A DNA stretch of 64,000 nt. Origin: DATARH01 sp050246595 (GTDB taxonomy: Bacteria > Pseudomonadota > Alphaproteobacteria > ATCC43930 > CGMCC-115725). Below the pieces are notes generated by a model. That model ran no database searches and had not been told where the DNA came from. It saw only the letters and a program-made list of their open reading frames with translations. Position 1 is the first letter of the stretch; each line of letters starts with the position of its first letter. This document shows, piece by piece, positions 53,273 to 62,211 of the stretch. Location of the stretch: contig JBFWVT010000006.1 in the NCBI GenBank assembly GCA_050246595.1, positions 62,001-126,000 on the forward strand, in the 5' to 3' direction. The translations under genes were made by a program, and so were the position numbers.

Positions 53273-54534
53273 GCGACAAAGCCCCCACCCCGACCCTCCC
53301 CCGCTTGCGGGGAAGGGGGACTGGAGCCGCCGAGACGCCGGACTCCCTCCCCCGCGCGCGGGGGAGGGGTGGGGTGGGGGCTGAAGCCGGCGAGCCGCTC
53401 GCGGTCTATATCCACTGGCCGTTCTGCCGGTCGAAATGCCCGTATTGCGATTTCAACAGCCATGTGCGCGAGCGGATCGACAAAGAACGCTGGACGCATA
53501 CCTTGCTCGCCGATCTCGACCGGCAGGCTGCACTCGTCCCGGACCGCGAGGTCGTGTCGATCTTTTTCGGCGGCGGAACGCCGTCGCTGATGCCGCCCGA
53601 GACGGTCGCGGCGCTGATTGAACGGGTGCGGACGCTGTGGCCGGTCGCGCCCGATCTCGAAATCACACTGGAGGCCAACCCGAATTCGGCGGAGGCCGAG
53701 CGCTTCGCAGGTTTCGCCCGGGCCGGGGTCAACCGGCTGTCGCTCGGCGTCCAGGCGCTCGATCCCGAGGCGCTGCAGTTTCTCGGGCGCCGGCACGACC
53801 GCGACGAGGCGATCGCGGCGATCCGTCTGGCGCGCGATATCTTTCCCCGGTATTCGTTCGACCTGATCTACGCCCGCCCCGGCCAAAGCCCGGCCGCCTG
53901 GGACAAGGAGCTGAGCGAAGCGCTGACGCTCGCCGGCGAGCACCTGTCTCTGTATCAGCTCACGATCGAGCCGGACACCGCCTTTGGCAACCGCGCGGCG
54001 CGCGGCGAGACGCTCGCGGCCGATGAGGACGCCGCCGCCGCATTGTTCGAGTTGACGCAGCACCGTCTCTCGGCGGCCGGGCTGCCGGCCTATGAAATCT
54101 CGAACCATGCCAGACCCGGCGCCGAATGCCGGCACAATCTCGTGTATTGGCGCTATCAGGATTATCTCGGGATCGGCCCCGGCGCACATGGCCGCGTGAC
54201 CCGGTGCGGCGGCAAGATCGCGACGATGCAGCTTCGCGCTCCCGAGGCTTGGCTCGCTGCTGTTGAAAGCGGTGGGACGGCGATTGCGGAGACAGCCCCG
54301 ATTGCGCGCGAGGGCGCGGTCGAGGAGATGGTCATGATGGGGCTGCGGCTGGTCGCGGGCGTCTCGCGGCCCCGCCTCGAAGCACTGGCCGATACGGATG
54401 TCGAGGCGCTGTTCGGGCCGGCGCTGCCCCGGCTGATCGAGGGCGGGTTTCTGACGCTCGACGACGACCGCCTCGCCGCGACCGCGGCGGGGCGCCAGCG
54501 GCTCAACGCGGTGCTCGGCGCACTGTTCACTTAA
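53269..54534 (+). CDS. hemW: HemW, radical SAM heme chaperone, with repeat-derived N-terminal segment
   Basis: Radical SAM protein thought to bind heme and hand it to respiratory proteins; formerly called coproporphyrinogen III oxidase-like. The cluster motif FCRSKCPYCDFNSH (C-x3-C-x2-C) is intact, followed by VSIFFGGGTPSLMP and RLSLGVQALDPE. Start choice is open. TTG 53269 follows AAGGAG by five bases and overlaps the rdgB stop, giving 421 residues with a repeat-encoded stretch (about residues 6-38). GTG 53374 gives 386 residues, nearer the family length, and uses ggggagg of the repeat as ribosome binding site. Removing the repeat would leave SDKAGEPLAVYIHWPF. Confidence 0.88.
   Translation: MSDKAPTPTLPRLRGRGTGAAETPDSLPRARGRGGVGAEAGEPLAVYIHWPFCRSKCPYCDFNSHVRERIDKERWTHTLLADLDRQAALVPDREVVSIFFGGGTPSLMPPETVAALIERVRTLWPVAPDLEITLEANPNSAEAERFAGFARAGVNRLSLGVQALDPEALQFLGRRHDRDEAIAAIRLARDIFPRYSFDLIYARPGQSPAAWDKELSEALTLAGEHLSLYQLTIEPDTAFGNRAARGETLAADEDAAAALFELTQHRLSAAGLPAYEISNHARPGAECRHNLVYWRYQDYLGIGPGAHGRVTRCGGKIATMQLRAPEAWLAAVESGGTAIAETAPIAREGAVEEMVMMGLRLVAGVSRPRLEALADTDVEALFGPALPRLIEGGFLTLDDDRLAATAAGRQRLNAVLGALFT
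53283..53381. repeat. Palindromic repeat within the 5' coding region of hemW
   Basis: Two hairpin blocks (about 53283-53320 and 53343-53381) of the same family as in other intergenic regions; the block at 53293-53312 is identical over 20 bases to 28345-28364. It lies in frame between codons for DKA and GEP if the TTG start is used. Confidence 0.85.
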
Positions 54535-55331
54535 GACTTTTCAGGACCGATAGAAGCTGATGCAGCATCATAAACCTCTTCCTCTATTAACCTCATATTG
54601 TCGAATTCAGTCCATGAAAAAATAAAAGATTTGCTTTCCGATTTTGTGTCATCTGCGGCAACAAGAATCGTTATTCGGAATAAACCTGGAGTCTCAATTT
54701 CTAGAGAAAATACTGTGTTCGGCATTCCGAATAACGGGCATGGATAAGAATATGTTTCTCCCATCATAAAAAGCCGCACGCGCTGTGACAACCCCGCAGG
54801 AATCAGGGCGCGCTCATTATCTCGTAGGTTCCTGCCGCTCCATTCGCACCGCGCAGGCTGATCAACTAAACGCTTAACGTTTTTCAGGTCTCTGTCAATA
54901 AGATAAACGGCAGTTACCCACACTTCACAATTGATAAGAGGCGCATCAGTTGCGCTTTTGACGATTATTTGCGCATACTTGAAGTGTTCGCCCTTAGCGC
55001 TGATGGAGTCATATACGCCGTCATCGTCTTCTCCGCATATAAGAATTTTTGGAGATAGCCTGTCTGCCAATTTTTGACGCTCCATGCGCTCTATTATCCA
55101 GGCACTCCGCGTCGCCGCTACAATGGAGGTAACCAACAACGCCGTTGGTATGAATGCGCCGACGGCAATCTTTATCCATAAATCCTCTATATCATCCAAG
55201 GCAAAGATAGGAATTAGAACTGCCGCCAATGCCGCAAATACTGCATATGGGGCAGCATGCTGCCCTGTAACGGTCCTCCTCCATTCTGAGAAGACGGCTC
55301 GATTAAAAGTGCGTGGTGCCAATTCTTGCAT
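54531..55331 (-). CDS. Hypothetical membrane protein, AT-rich orphan
   Basis: Not recognised. A 266-residue protein whose N-terminus carries two hydrophobic helices (about 28-45 and 54-72, FAALAAVLIPIFALDDI and KIAVGAFIPTALLVTSIV). A cytoplasmic or periplasmic beta-rich domain follows: DGVYDSISAKGEHFKYAQII, LFMMGETYSYPCPLFGMPNTVFSLEIETPGLF. Codon and base use is much less GC-rich than the flanks, so it is likely acquired. Its stop overlaps hemW by four bases. Convergent with hemW and beside an ABC-2 exporter, but no functional link is evident. Confidence 0.6.
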   Translation of the reverse strand: MQELAPRTFNRAVFSEWRRTVTGQHAAPYAVFAALAAVLIPIFALDDIEDLWIKIAVGAFIPTALLVTSIVAATRSAWIIERMERQKLADRLSPKILICGEDDDGVYDSISAKGEHFKYAQIIVKSATDAPLINCEVWVTAVYLIDRDLKNVKRLVDQPARCEWSGRNLRDNERALIPAGLSQRVRLFMMGETYSYPCPLFGMPNTVFSLEIETPGLFRITILVAADDTKSESKSFIFSWTEFDNMRLIEEEVYDAASASIGPEKS

Positions 55332-55349
55332 CGCGGGGAGGGAATTCAG

Positions 55350-56165
55350 TTATTCGCCCATCTGCAACAGCGCGCCGCGGCGACGGGCGTCGTGGAAGGC
55401 GATGAAGAAAATCGCCGCACCAATCGCGAGATAAACAACGTCGAGAGCAACCGCCGACAGGAAATAATCGGTGCGGAAGACGTTCTCGAGCAGCACCGCG
55501 CGCATCCCCTCGAAGACGTGCGTCGAGGGCAGCGCCCAGGCGACAGGTCGCAGCCATTCCGGCAAAGTCGTCACCGGGTAATAGACGCAGCTCAGCGGCG
55601 CGATCGCGAAAATGACGGTCCAGGCCAGGCTCTCGGCGCCCATCCCGTGGCGCAGGATCATGCCGCAGATCGCCAGACCCAGCGCCCAGCCCATCGCCAT
55701 CAGCACGGCGACAAAGGCGACCAGCGCCAGACCCATGTCAAAGATCGAATAGTGATACAGCGGGATGGCCAGCAGCATCGCCGGCAGAATGCCGATCGCG
55801 ACCCGGATCACGCTCATCGCCAAGAGCGAGATCAGCCACTCGTAAGGCCGCAGCGGCGTCACAAAGAGCTGCCCGAGATTGCGCGACCACATTTCTTCGA
55901 GAAACGAGATCGACAGACCGAGCTGGCTGCGGAACAAGAGGTCCCACAGCATCACCGCGGCGAGCAGCACGCCGAAGGCCTGCGCGACATAGCTGGAATT
56001 CTGCGCCAGGAACTGGCTCATGAACCCCCAGATCAGCATCTGCAGGGTCGGCCAGTACAACAGCTCCAAGGTGCGCGGCCACGAGCTGCGCAGGATGTAC
56101 AGATAACGCAGCAGCATCGCCCAGATTCGGGAGGGCGAGAAACGGGTCTCGCCAAAGCGGCGCAT
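55350..56165 (-). CDS. ABC-2 type transport permease
   Basis: Polytopic membrane subunit of an ABC exporter, about 271 residues from ATG 56165. Six hydrophobic helices are visible (LELLYWPTLQMLIWGFM, LLAAVMLWDLLFRS, LISLLAMSVIRVAIG, LALVAFVAVLMAMGWALGL, WTVIFAIAPLSCVYYPV, VVYLAIGAAIFFIAF). The NodJ/ABC-2 signature with YYPVTTLPEWLRPVAWALPSTH is intact. The partner ATPase is the next gene on the same strand. Substrate unknown, perhaps a drug, polysaccharide or lipid. The start is uncertain because a repeat lies upstream. Confidence 0.83.
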   Translation of the reverse strand: MRRFGETRFSPSRIWAMLLRYLYILRSSWPRTLELLYWPTLQMLIWGFMSQFLAQNSSYVAQAFGVLLAAVMLWDLLFRSQLGLSISFLEEMWSRNLGQLFVTPLRPYEWLISLLAMSVIRVAIGILPAMLLAIPLYHYSIFDMGLALVAFVAVLMAMGWALGLAICGMILRHGMGAESLAWTVIFAIAPLSCVYYPVTTLPEWLRPVAWALPSTHVFEGMRAVLLENVFRTDYFLSAVALDVVYLAIGAAIFFIAFHDARRRGALLQMGE

Positions 56166-56220
56166 CGCGCGGCGGGATTGTCTGGAATGCAGCACGTCAA
56201 ATACGTGTGTTGAAGCCGAC

Positions 56221-56317
56221 AGGAACCCCCTCTCCCCCACCGGGAGAGAGGGTCGGGGTGAGGGGGCGAACGGATTGCCGGTTTTCGGCCGGCTTGCCGG
56301 CGGGACGCCGGCAGTCC
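56221..56317. repeat. Palindrome and dispersed 32-bp repeat between ABC genes
   Basis: A CCCTCTCCC-family hairpin at about 56221-56266 is followed by copy 2 of the 32-bp repeat (56286-56317, core cttgccggcgggacgccggc). The region 56166-56372 has no gene. Confidence 0.8.
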
Positions 56318-56372
56318 GACACGGCGATGACCCTCTCCCGCGATACGGAGAGGATGATGCCGGCCGACCGGA

Positions 56373-57122
56373 TCACTCCACCGGCTCCAGGCTGCGCTTG
56401 TCGCGGGCGATGTGGAGAAAAACCTCTTCGAGATTGGCGCGGCCGTAGCGGTCGATCAGCTCGCCGGGGCTGCCGCGATCGACGATGCGTCCCTCTTTCA
56501 TCATCATGACCTGGGAGCACAGCCGCTCGACCTCGGCCATGTTGTGCGAGGCCAGCAGGATCGTCGCGCCGGTGCGGTCGCGGTAATCCTCAAGATAGGA
56601 GCGCACCCAGTCGCCGGTATCCGGATCGAGCGAGGCGGTCGGCTCGTCGAGCAGCAGCAGCTCGGGCTGGTTGAGCAATGCCTTTGCGATCGCGACCCGG
56701 GTCTTCTGTCCCGACGACAATTTTCCGGACGGCCGGTCGAGCAGCCGGTCGATCTGCAGATCGGCGGCCAGTTGCGCGATACGCTCGCTGCGCCCTCTGA
56801 CGCCGTAAAGCCGGGCGTAGATGCTCAGGTTCTGCCGCACGGTCAGCCGGTGCGGCAGGTCGACATAAGGTGACGAAAAATTCATCCGCGGCAGGACACG
56901 ATAGCGGTGGCGCAGCACATCCTCGCCGAGGACGCGGACCGTGCCGGAGGTCGGCAGCAGCAGACCCAGGAGGATCGACAATGTCGTCGTCTTGCCGGCG
57001 CCGTTGCCGCCGAGCAGCGCCGCCGTCACGCCGGGCATGACGGTAAAACCGATGCCGTTTACCGCGACGGTATCGCCGTACCGTTTGACGAGGTTCTCGA
57101 CCAGGATGACGGGTTCGGGCAT
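56373..57122 (-). CDS. ABC transporter ATP-binding protein
   Basis: ATPase of 249 residues partnering the ABC-2 permease. Walker A is LGGNGAGKTTTLS (about 37-49), the signature LSSGQKTRVAIAKAL, Walker B LLLLDEPTASLDP (about 156-168) and the switch His in LLASHNMAEV. The start ATG 57122 gives the normal N-terminus PEPVILVENLVKRYG. Divergent from the regB gene. Substrate of the exporter unknown. Confidence 0.9.
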   Translation of the reverse strand: MPEPVILVENLVKRYGDTVAVNGIGFTVMPGVTAALLGGNGAGKTTTLSILLGLLLPTSGTVRVLGEDVLRHRYRVLPRMNFSSPYVDLPHRLTVRQNLSIYARLYGVRGRSERIAQLAADLQIDRLLDRPSGKLSSGQKTRVAIAKALLNQPELLLLDEPTASLDPDTGDWVRSYLEDYRDRTGATILLASHNMAEVERLCSQVMMMKEGRIVDRGSPGELIDRYGRANLEEVFLHIARDKRSLEPVE

Positions 57123-57259
57123 CGCCCCTATATGGCCCTGCAGCGCGACAACACCTACGCGAGAACAGCCGGGAGAGCCGCGGCATTCCGCACCGCCGGC
57201 GCAGCCCCGGCCAGCGCACACCCCCGGCCCGCAAAAAGCGCCGGCCAAGGAGCCCGCCC

Positions 57260-58606
57260 GTGAGCTTCGCCCATCAAACCGCGCCTTCCGAGCCGAGGCC
57301 GGGCTTCGATCGCATCAGCGTCCGGCGTCTGGTGCTGATCCGCTGGGTCGCGATCGCCGGCCAGGCCGTGACCTTGCTGGTCGTCTATGAGGGGTTCGGT
57401 TTCGCCGTGCCGCTGGTGCCCGCCTTTGCGGTCGTCTTCTGTTCGGTGCTGCTCAACCTGGCGATTGCGCTGTACTGGCGGGCGCAGGCGCGGCTCAGCG
57501 AGCGCCAGACCGCTGTATTCCTCGGCTACGACCTGTTGCAGCTCGGCGCCCTGCTTTATCTGACCGGCGGATTGGGAAACCCGTTCTCGATCCTGATCCT
57601 GGCCCCGGTCACGGTGGCCGCGACGGCGCTGTCGCTGCGCCCGGTCATCGCGCTCGCGGCGCTGGCGATCGCGATGATCAGTCTTCTGGCGCTGTGGCAC
57701 ATGCCGCTCCCGTGGCAGCGGCCGCTGCACTTCCCGCCGGAGTTCGTGCTCGGTCTGTGGACCGCGCTGGTGATCGCGACGATCTTTATCAGCCTGTATA
57801 CATGGAGCGTAGCGGCCGAAGCGCGGCGGCTGCGCGATGCGGTCGCCGCGACGCAGCTTGCCCTGGCGCGCGAGCAGCGCGTCTCGGCGGTCGGCGCGCT
57901 GGCCGCCGCGGCGGCGCACGAATTGGGCAGCCCGCTCGCCACGATCGCGGTCGTCGCCAAGGAGCTGGTGCACGACCTGCCATCCGATTCGCCGCATCGC
58001 GAGGATGCCGAACTGCTGCTGAGCCAGTCCGAGCGGTGCCGCGACATCCTCGCGCAACTGGCGCAGCGGCCGGACGACGAGGGCGGCGCCTCGCCCTACA
58101 CGCGACTGCCGATTTCGGCGCTGGTCGAGGCGTCGGGCGCACCGTATCGCGACCCGCGGGTCCGGGCGATTTTCGCGGCCACCGGCGCGCCTGCCGCCGA
58201 CGAGCCGTTGGTCCGCCGCAGCCCGGAGATCATTCACGGGCTCGCCAACCTGATCCAGAACGCGGTGCAGTTTGCCCGCGAGGAGGTCAGCGTCACGACG
58301 CACTGGGACAGGACGACGGTTACGGTCGAAATCGTCGATGACGGCCCCGGTTTTCCGCCGAACCTGCTGGCCCGCCTCGGCGAACCCTATCTGTCGACGC
58401 GGGCCGGCGATTCGAACCACATGGGTCTCGGCATCTTTATCGCGCAGAGCCTGTTGGAACGCAGCGGCGCCGAACTCGTCTTCAACAACCTGATTGAAGG
58501 CGGGGCGCATGTTGTCATTTCGTGGAAGCGTTCCAATCTGGAGACGGGAACGCGACCGGATGCCGCGCTGCCGAACGTCGCGCCGGTCAGAGCGCATCAC
58601 ACCTGA
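57260..58606 (+). CDS. regB: Redox-sensing histidine kinase RegB (PrrB/ActS)
   Basis: Membrane sensor of 448 residues that, with RegA, controls redox-dependent genes. Six hydrophobic helices occupy about 28-180. The ubiquinone-binding motif GGLGNPF is at about 103-109. The phosphate site is His220 in AAAAAHELGSPL and the redox Cys box is SQSERCRDIL with Cys260, matching the position of RegB Cys265. HATPase motifs include NLIQNAVQFA, DDGPGFP and HMGLGIFIA. The start is GTG 57260 with AAGGAG upstream. RegA follows 28 bp later. In relatives SenC is often between them; here it is absent. Confidence 0.93.
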   Translation: MSFAHQTAPSEPRPGFDRISVRRLVLIRWVAIAGQAVTLLVVYEGFGFAVPLVPAFAVVFCSVLLNLAIALYWRAQARLSERQTAVFLGYDLLQLGALLYLTGGLGNPFSILILAPVTVAATALSLRPVIALAALAIAMISLLALWHMPLPWQRPLHFPPEFVLGLWTALVIATIFISLYTWSVAAEARRLRDAVAATQLALAREQRVSAVGALAAAAAHELGSPLATIAVVAKELVHDLPSDSPHREDAELLLSQSERCRDILAQLAQRPDDEGGASPYTRLPISALVEASGAPYRDPRVRAIFAATGAPAADEPLVRRSPEIIHGLANLIQNAVQFAREEVSVTTHWDRTTVTVEIVDDGPGFPPNLLARLGEPYLSTRAGDSNHMGLGIFIAQSLLERSGAELVFNNLIEGGAHVVISWKRSNLETGTRPDAALPNVAPVRAHHT

Positions 58607-58634
58607 GAGCACCAGGAACGAGGGGTTAAAGCAC

Positions 58635-59237
58635 ATGAACGCCAGTGATCGCCCGGCGCAGAGCGCGGGATCGGAAATTGCGCCGCTGTCCTTGCAGGAT
58701 CTGCCGGAGTCGGAGCGTACGCTGCTGATCGTCGATGATGACGCGCCGCTCTGTCAGCGGCTGGCGCGGGCGATGGAACGGCGCGGGTTTGTCGTCGAGA
58801 CCGGCGACTCGGTCGCCGCCGGCGTCGCCGCCGCGACCGCGCATCCGCCGGCCTTCGCGGTGGTGGATCTGCGGCTCGGAGACGGCAGCGGTCTCGATGT
58901 CGTCAGCGCGCTGCGCGAGGCGCGGCCCGGGGCGCGCATCGTCGTGCTGACCGGCTACGGCAACATCGCCACCGCCGTCGCCGCGGTCAAAGCGGGGGCT
59001 GTCGATTATCTGCCGAAACCGGCCGATGCCGACGCGGTCGAGCGGGCGCTGCTGGCCGGCGAGGGCGAGACCCCGGAGCCGCCGGAGGACCCGATGTCGG
59101 CCGACCGGGTGCGCTGGGAGCACATCCAGCGCATCTTCGAGCTGTGCGACCGCAATGTTTCCGAGACCGCGCGGCGCCTCAAGATGCACCGCCGGACATT
59201 GCAGCGCATCCTCAGCAAACACGCGCCGCGCAGTTAG
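58635..59237 (+). CDS. regA: Response regulator RegA (PrrA/ActR)
   Basis: Receiver plus Fis-type DNA-binding protein of 200 residues regulating carbon fixation, nitrogen, photosynthesis or respiration genes in relatives. The acid pocket VDDDAPLC (about 33-40), phospho-Asp78 (FAVVDLRLGDG), Thr (LTGYGN) and Lys (LPKPAD) are all present. The HTH block NVSETARRLKMHRRTLQRIL (about 172-191) is highly conserved. Forms an operon with regB. Followed by a gap with a TATAAT-like element at 59320-59325. Confidence 0.95.
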   Translation: MNASDRPAQSAGSEIAPLSLQDLPESERTLLIVDDDAPLCQRLARAMERRGFVVETGDSVAAGVAAATAHPPAFAVVDLRLGDGSGLDVVSALREARPGARIVVLTGYGNIATAVAAVKAGAVDYLPKPADADAVERALLAGEGETPEPPEDPMSADRVRWEHIQRIFELCDRNVSETARRLKMHRRTLQRILSKHAPRS

Positions 59238-59382
59238 AATTCGCATGCGGGCTGATTACGCGCCAGTCCAGTTCTACTGGAACGCAATCCTTGTCGCGGC
59301 AAAGAATGTAGTCTCTGGATATAATTTGGCGAACAGCCCGTAACGGGCTAGCGCGGTCTGCGTCGGATGCTATGATCGGCGC

Positions 59383-61095
59383 ATGATCGGACGCCGAATT
59401 ATTCTTCCGAGTGCACTTCTGCTGTTGCTGTTTGCCGGGTCCGCCTCCGGAGCCAGCGCTTCGACGCCCGACGATCCGACGCAAGGCAGGGTCGGCGGAA
59501 TAGCGGTCGCGGAAGGCGAGGTGGCGATACGCGGTCCGGCGAGCGGGCGAGCGGGCGGCGATTCGCGGTCCGGCGCGTGGTCCGAGGCCGGAAAAAACGA
59601 CCCGGTCGCTTCCGGCATGTCGCTGCGTACCGCGGCGGCAGCGCGTGCGGTACTGCGGGTCGGCGCCAACCTTGTCGCTTTTTCCGACGGTTCCGAGGCC
59701 GATATCGTCAGGCTCGATGCCGCCGGAATGGGGATCGCGCTGCGCCGCGGACGGCTCGGCGTGCGGCTCTCCGAATTCGACGCGGGGAGCGAGGCCGAAA
59801 TAATGATCCCGGGCGGCGCGCTGCGCCTGTCGGCGCCGGGCGAGTACGACATCCTCGCCGGCGACGCGAAGTCCCCGGCGCGGGTCGCCGTGTATGCCGG
59901 CGAAGCCCGGTTTTCCGGCAAGCGGCTCGATGCCGTCGTCGCGAGCGGCGGGGCTGTGTTGCTGACCGGTAATGATCCGTTCGCGATATTGCCGGGCAGC
60001 ACCGACGAGGATGCGTTCGGCGAATGGTGGCGCGCGCAGCAACGCGCTCCGGCCGAGGCACCCGCGCTCCGCCACGTATCGGCCGCGGTCACCGGCCACG
60101 AGATGCTTGACGAGCACGGCGCCTGGGAGAGCGCCGCCGGTCTCGGCGCGGTGTGGTTCCCGAAGGATCTGCCGCAGGACTGGGCGCCGTACCGATATGG
60201 GCGCTGGCGCTGGATCGGCGCGTGGGGATGGATCTGGATCGACGACATGCCCTGGGGTTTCGCGACCTCGCATTTCGGCCGTTGGGCGCAGGTCGGCGGG
60301 TCCGACGCCAAAGCCGGGCGCTGGGGATGGGTCCCGGGCGAGCGCGTCGATGAACCGGTTTTCATGCCGGCCGCGGTCGCCTTTCTTGGCACCGCCGGGG
60401 TGGGGCTCAGTTATCCCGACGCGTTCAGCCCCGCGGTGGCATGGTTTCCGCTCGCGCCGGGCGAGATTTACTGGCCGAGCTTTACCGACGATCCGGACGC
60501 GATCCGGCGTCTCAACACCGGCACCGTCGCCGATCTGGTGGCGATCGGCGCGGCCCTGAAAGGCGATCCGCCGGCCCACATCGTCACCGGCGAGTACCGC
60601 AACCGCCGCCATGCGAGCGTCGTGCCGCGTCCGGTCTTTGTCGGCGGCAAGCCGATCGCCGATTCGGTTATCGATCTGCCGGCGCGTCGGCTCGAAAACG
60701 CGCCGCTGCTCGCCGGGTCGCCGGGGATCGAGCCAAAAGGAGCAAGCTCGCCGACCGGAGCCGCGATCGTCTCGGCCGGCAGCGGGGCGGCCGCGAACGT
60801 GGCCAAAGCCCGCGATACGCTCAGCCGCATCATCAAATGGCGCGAACAGCGCAAGCGCGCCGTCGAGCCGGCCGTGTCGCGCAAGCCTGTCCCGAACACG
60901 CCGGCGGTCGAGAAGCGCAAGGCAAAGCCGCGGGCGATCGGCAGAAAGAACGGAACAGCGCCGACGCAGCGGGCGGCGACGCGGGTGCGGTCGAAAACCG
61001 TCCCGAAAGCGCGCGTGCGCGAGGCCGGGAGCGGCGGTAAATTGGGGAAGTCGCGCGCTGCGGAGCTGTCCCGCCGAGATGTCGGCGGCGGCTGA
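59383..61095 (+). CDS. Exported FecR/DUF6600-like protein with basic tail
   Basis: A 570-residue exported protein. The signal peptide (MIGRRIILPSALLLLLFAGS, cleavage likely after SGA) is followed by a FecR-like domain (about 70-210: ALRVGANLVAFSDGSEADIV, GRLGVRLSEFDAGSE, GGALRLSAPGEYDI). Then comes a Trp/Gly-rich DUF6600-like repeat (about 250-330: YRYGRWRWIGAWGWIWIDDM, PWGFATSHFGRW). The C-terminal ~90 residues are Lys/Arg-rich and probably disordered. Function unknown. A perfect dyad agcccgt-a-acgggct (59335-59349) lies just before the start. Confidence 0.8.
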   Translation: MIGRRIILPSALLLLLFAGSASGASASTPDDPTQGRVGGIAVAEGEVAIRGPASGRAGGDSRSGAWSEAGKNDPVASGMSLRTAAAARAVLRVGANLVAFSDGSEADIVRLDAAGMGIALRRGRLGVRLSEFDAGSEAEIMIPGGALRLSAPGEYDILAGDAKSPARVAVYAGEARFSGKRLDAVVASGGAVLLTGNDPFAILPGSTDEDAFGEWWRAQQRAPAEAPALRHVSAAVTGHEMLDEHGAWESAAGLGAVWFPKDLPQDWAPYRYGRWRWIGAWGWIWIDDMPWGFATSHFGRWAQVGGSDAKAGRWGWVPGERVDEPVFMPAAVAFLGTAGVGLSYPDAFSPAVAWFPLAPGEIYWPSFTDDPDAIRRLNTGTVADLVAIGAALKGDPPAHIVTGEYRNRRHASVVPRPVFVGGKPIADSVIDLPARRLENAPLLAGSPGIEPKGASSPTGAAIVSAGSGAAANVAKARDTLSRIIKWREQRKRAVEPAVSRKPVPNTPAVEKRKAKPRAIGRKNGTAPTQRAATRVRSKTVPKARVREAGSGGKLGKSRAAELSRRDVGGG

Positions 61096-61235
61096 CAAAA
61101 CGCGGCGAACAACGACTCCGGCCCGGCTCCGCCCGGCCGGTTCTTGAGCTTGTCCCGCCAAGGCGCGATCCTCTTTTCCCGCCGCCGGGCCCTGCGCGAG
61201 GATGACCGGCGCAGGAAACTGGCAGGAGATGCGCG

Positions 61236-62063
61236 ATGCAGATCGTCGATGCCCAGATCCATACCTGGGGAAGCGGCTTGCCGAGCAACATGTCGCATTG
61301 GCAGGTGACGCATTTCACACCCGAAGAGGCGATCGTCCTGATGGACGAAGCGGGGGTCGATGCCGCCGTGATCCATCCGCCGGGCTGGGACCCGAATTCG
61401 ACCGAGATGGCTCTCAAGGCGGTGCGCGACTATCCCGGCCGCTTCGCGATCATGGGGGCGCTGCCGCTTGACGACCCGGCATCTCCCGCGCGGGTTGCGA
61501 CTTGGCGGCAGCAGCCTGGGATGCTCGGTCTGCGGTACACGTTCCTGCACGATCCGGCGCGGCGCTGGCTGCACGAGGGCGGGCTCGACTGGCTGTGGTC
61601 GGCGGCCGAGAGGGAAGGCGTCCCGATCGCGGCGCTGGCCACCGATTCACTGGTGGAGCTGGGCCACATCGCCGGGCGGCATCCCGGTCTGCGTCTGACG
61701 ATCGATCACCTCGGCGGCAGGGGCGGGCTGACGACGCTGAAAGACGATGCCGCGATGACCCATATGCCGCAGCTTCTCGCGCTCGCCAGATATCCGAATG
61801 TCGCAGTCAAGGCGACCGGCGCGCCGGGCTATTCGAGCGAGCCCTATCCGTTCCCGACGATGCAGAAATACCTGCGGCAGATTTACGATGCGTTCGGGCC
61901 GCACCGCATGTTCTGGGGCACCGACATCACAAAGATGCCGTGCTCGTGGCGGCAATGCGTAACGATGTTCACCGAGGAGCTTTCCTGGCTCGGCGAGGAC
62001 GACAAGCGGCTCGTCATGGGAGACGCGCTGTGCGCCTGGTGGGGCTGGGACCGCGCCGGCTGA
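61236..62063 (+). CDS. Amidohydrolase family protein (Amidohydro_2)
   Basis: TIM-barrel hydrolase of 275 residues. The strand IVDAQIHTWG carries the conserved metal region (as QIH), with ITIDHLGGRGGL (about 150-160) and RMFWGTDITKMPCSW (about 226-240). The overall form resembles 2-amino-3-carboxymuconate decarboxylase/lactonase relatives, with an Asp in the GTD motif. It is related to the gene at 14806 but has clear differences. A 16-bp hairpin follows its stop. The substrate is unknown. Confidence 0.82.
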   Translation: MQIVDAQIHTWGSGLPSNMSHWQVTHFTPEEAIVLMDEAGVDAAVIHPPGWDPNSTEMALKAVRDYPGRFAIMGALPLDDPASPARVATWRQQPGMLGLRYTFLHDPARRWLHEGGLDWLWSAAEREGVPIAALATDSLVELGHIAGRHPGLRLTIDHLGGRGGLTTLKDDAAMTHMPQLLALARYPNVAVKATGAPGYSSEPYPFPTMQKYLRQIYDAFGPHRMFWGTDITKMPCSWRQCVTMFTEELSWLGEDDKRLVMGDALCAWWGWDRAG

Positions 62064-62080
62064 GGCTTCTTGTCGTTGCC

Positions 62081-62118
62081 CGGTCGCAGCCTCGGCCCGG
62101 GTGCCGAGGCTGCGACCG
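62081..62118 (+). terminator. Strong 16-bp hairpin after the amidohydrolase
   Basis: cggtcgcagcctcggc (62081-62096) pairs perfectly with gccgaggctgcgaccg (62103-62118) around a six-base loop; only TT follows, so it is terminator-like without a full T-run. It ends transcription before the convergent His-rich gene. Confidence 0.6.
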
Positions 62119-62211
62119 TTGCCGAGTGCTCTTGCCGGCGAGGCGCTGTCAACGGAACGAGGCGGCTGAGACCCGCGATCGAACCGAGCAGCCTCGCGGC
62201 GTCAGCCCCAA

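Noticed and set aside
59291..59325. TTGTCG...TATAAT as a full sigma70 promoter before the DUF6600 gene
   Set aside because: Spacing is 23 bases, too long; only the TATAAT-like -10 may be real.
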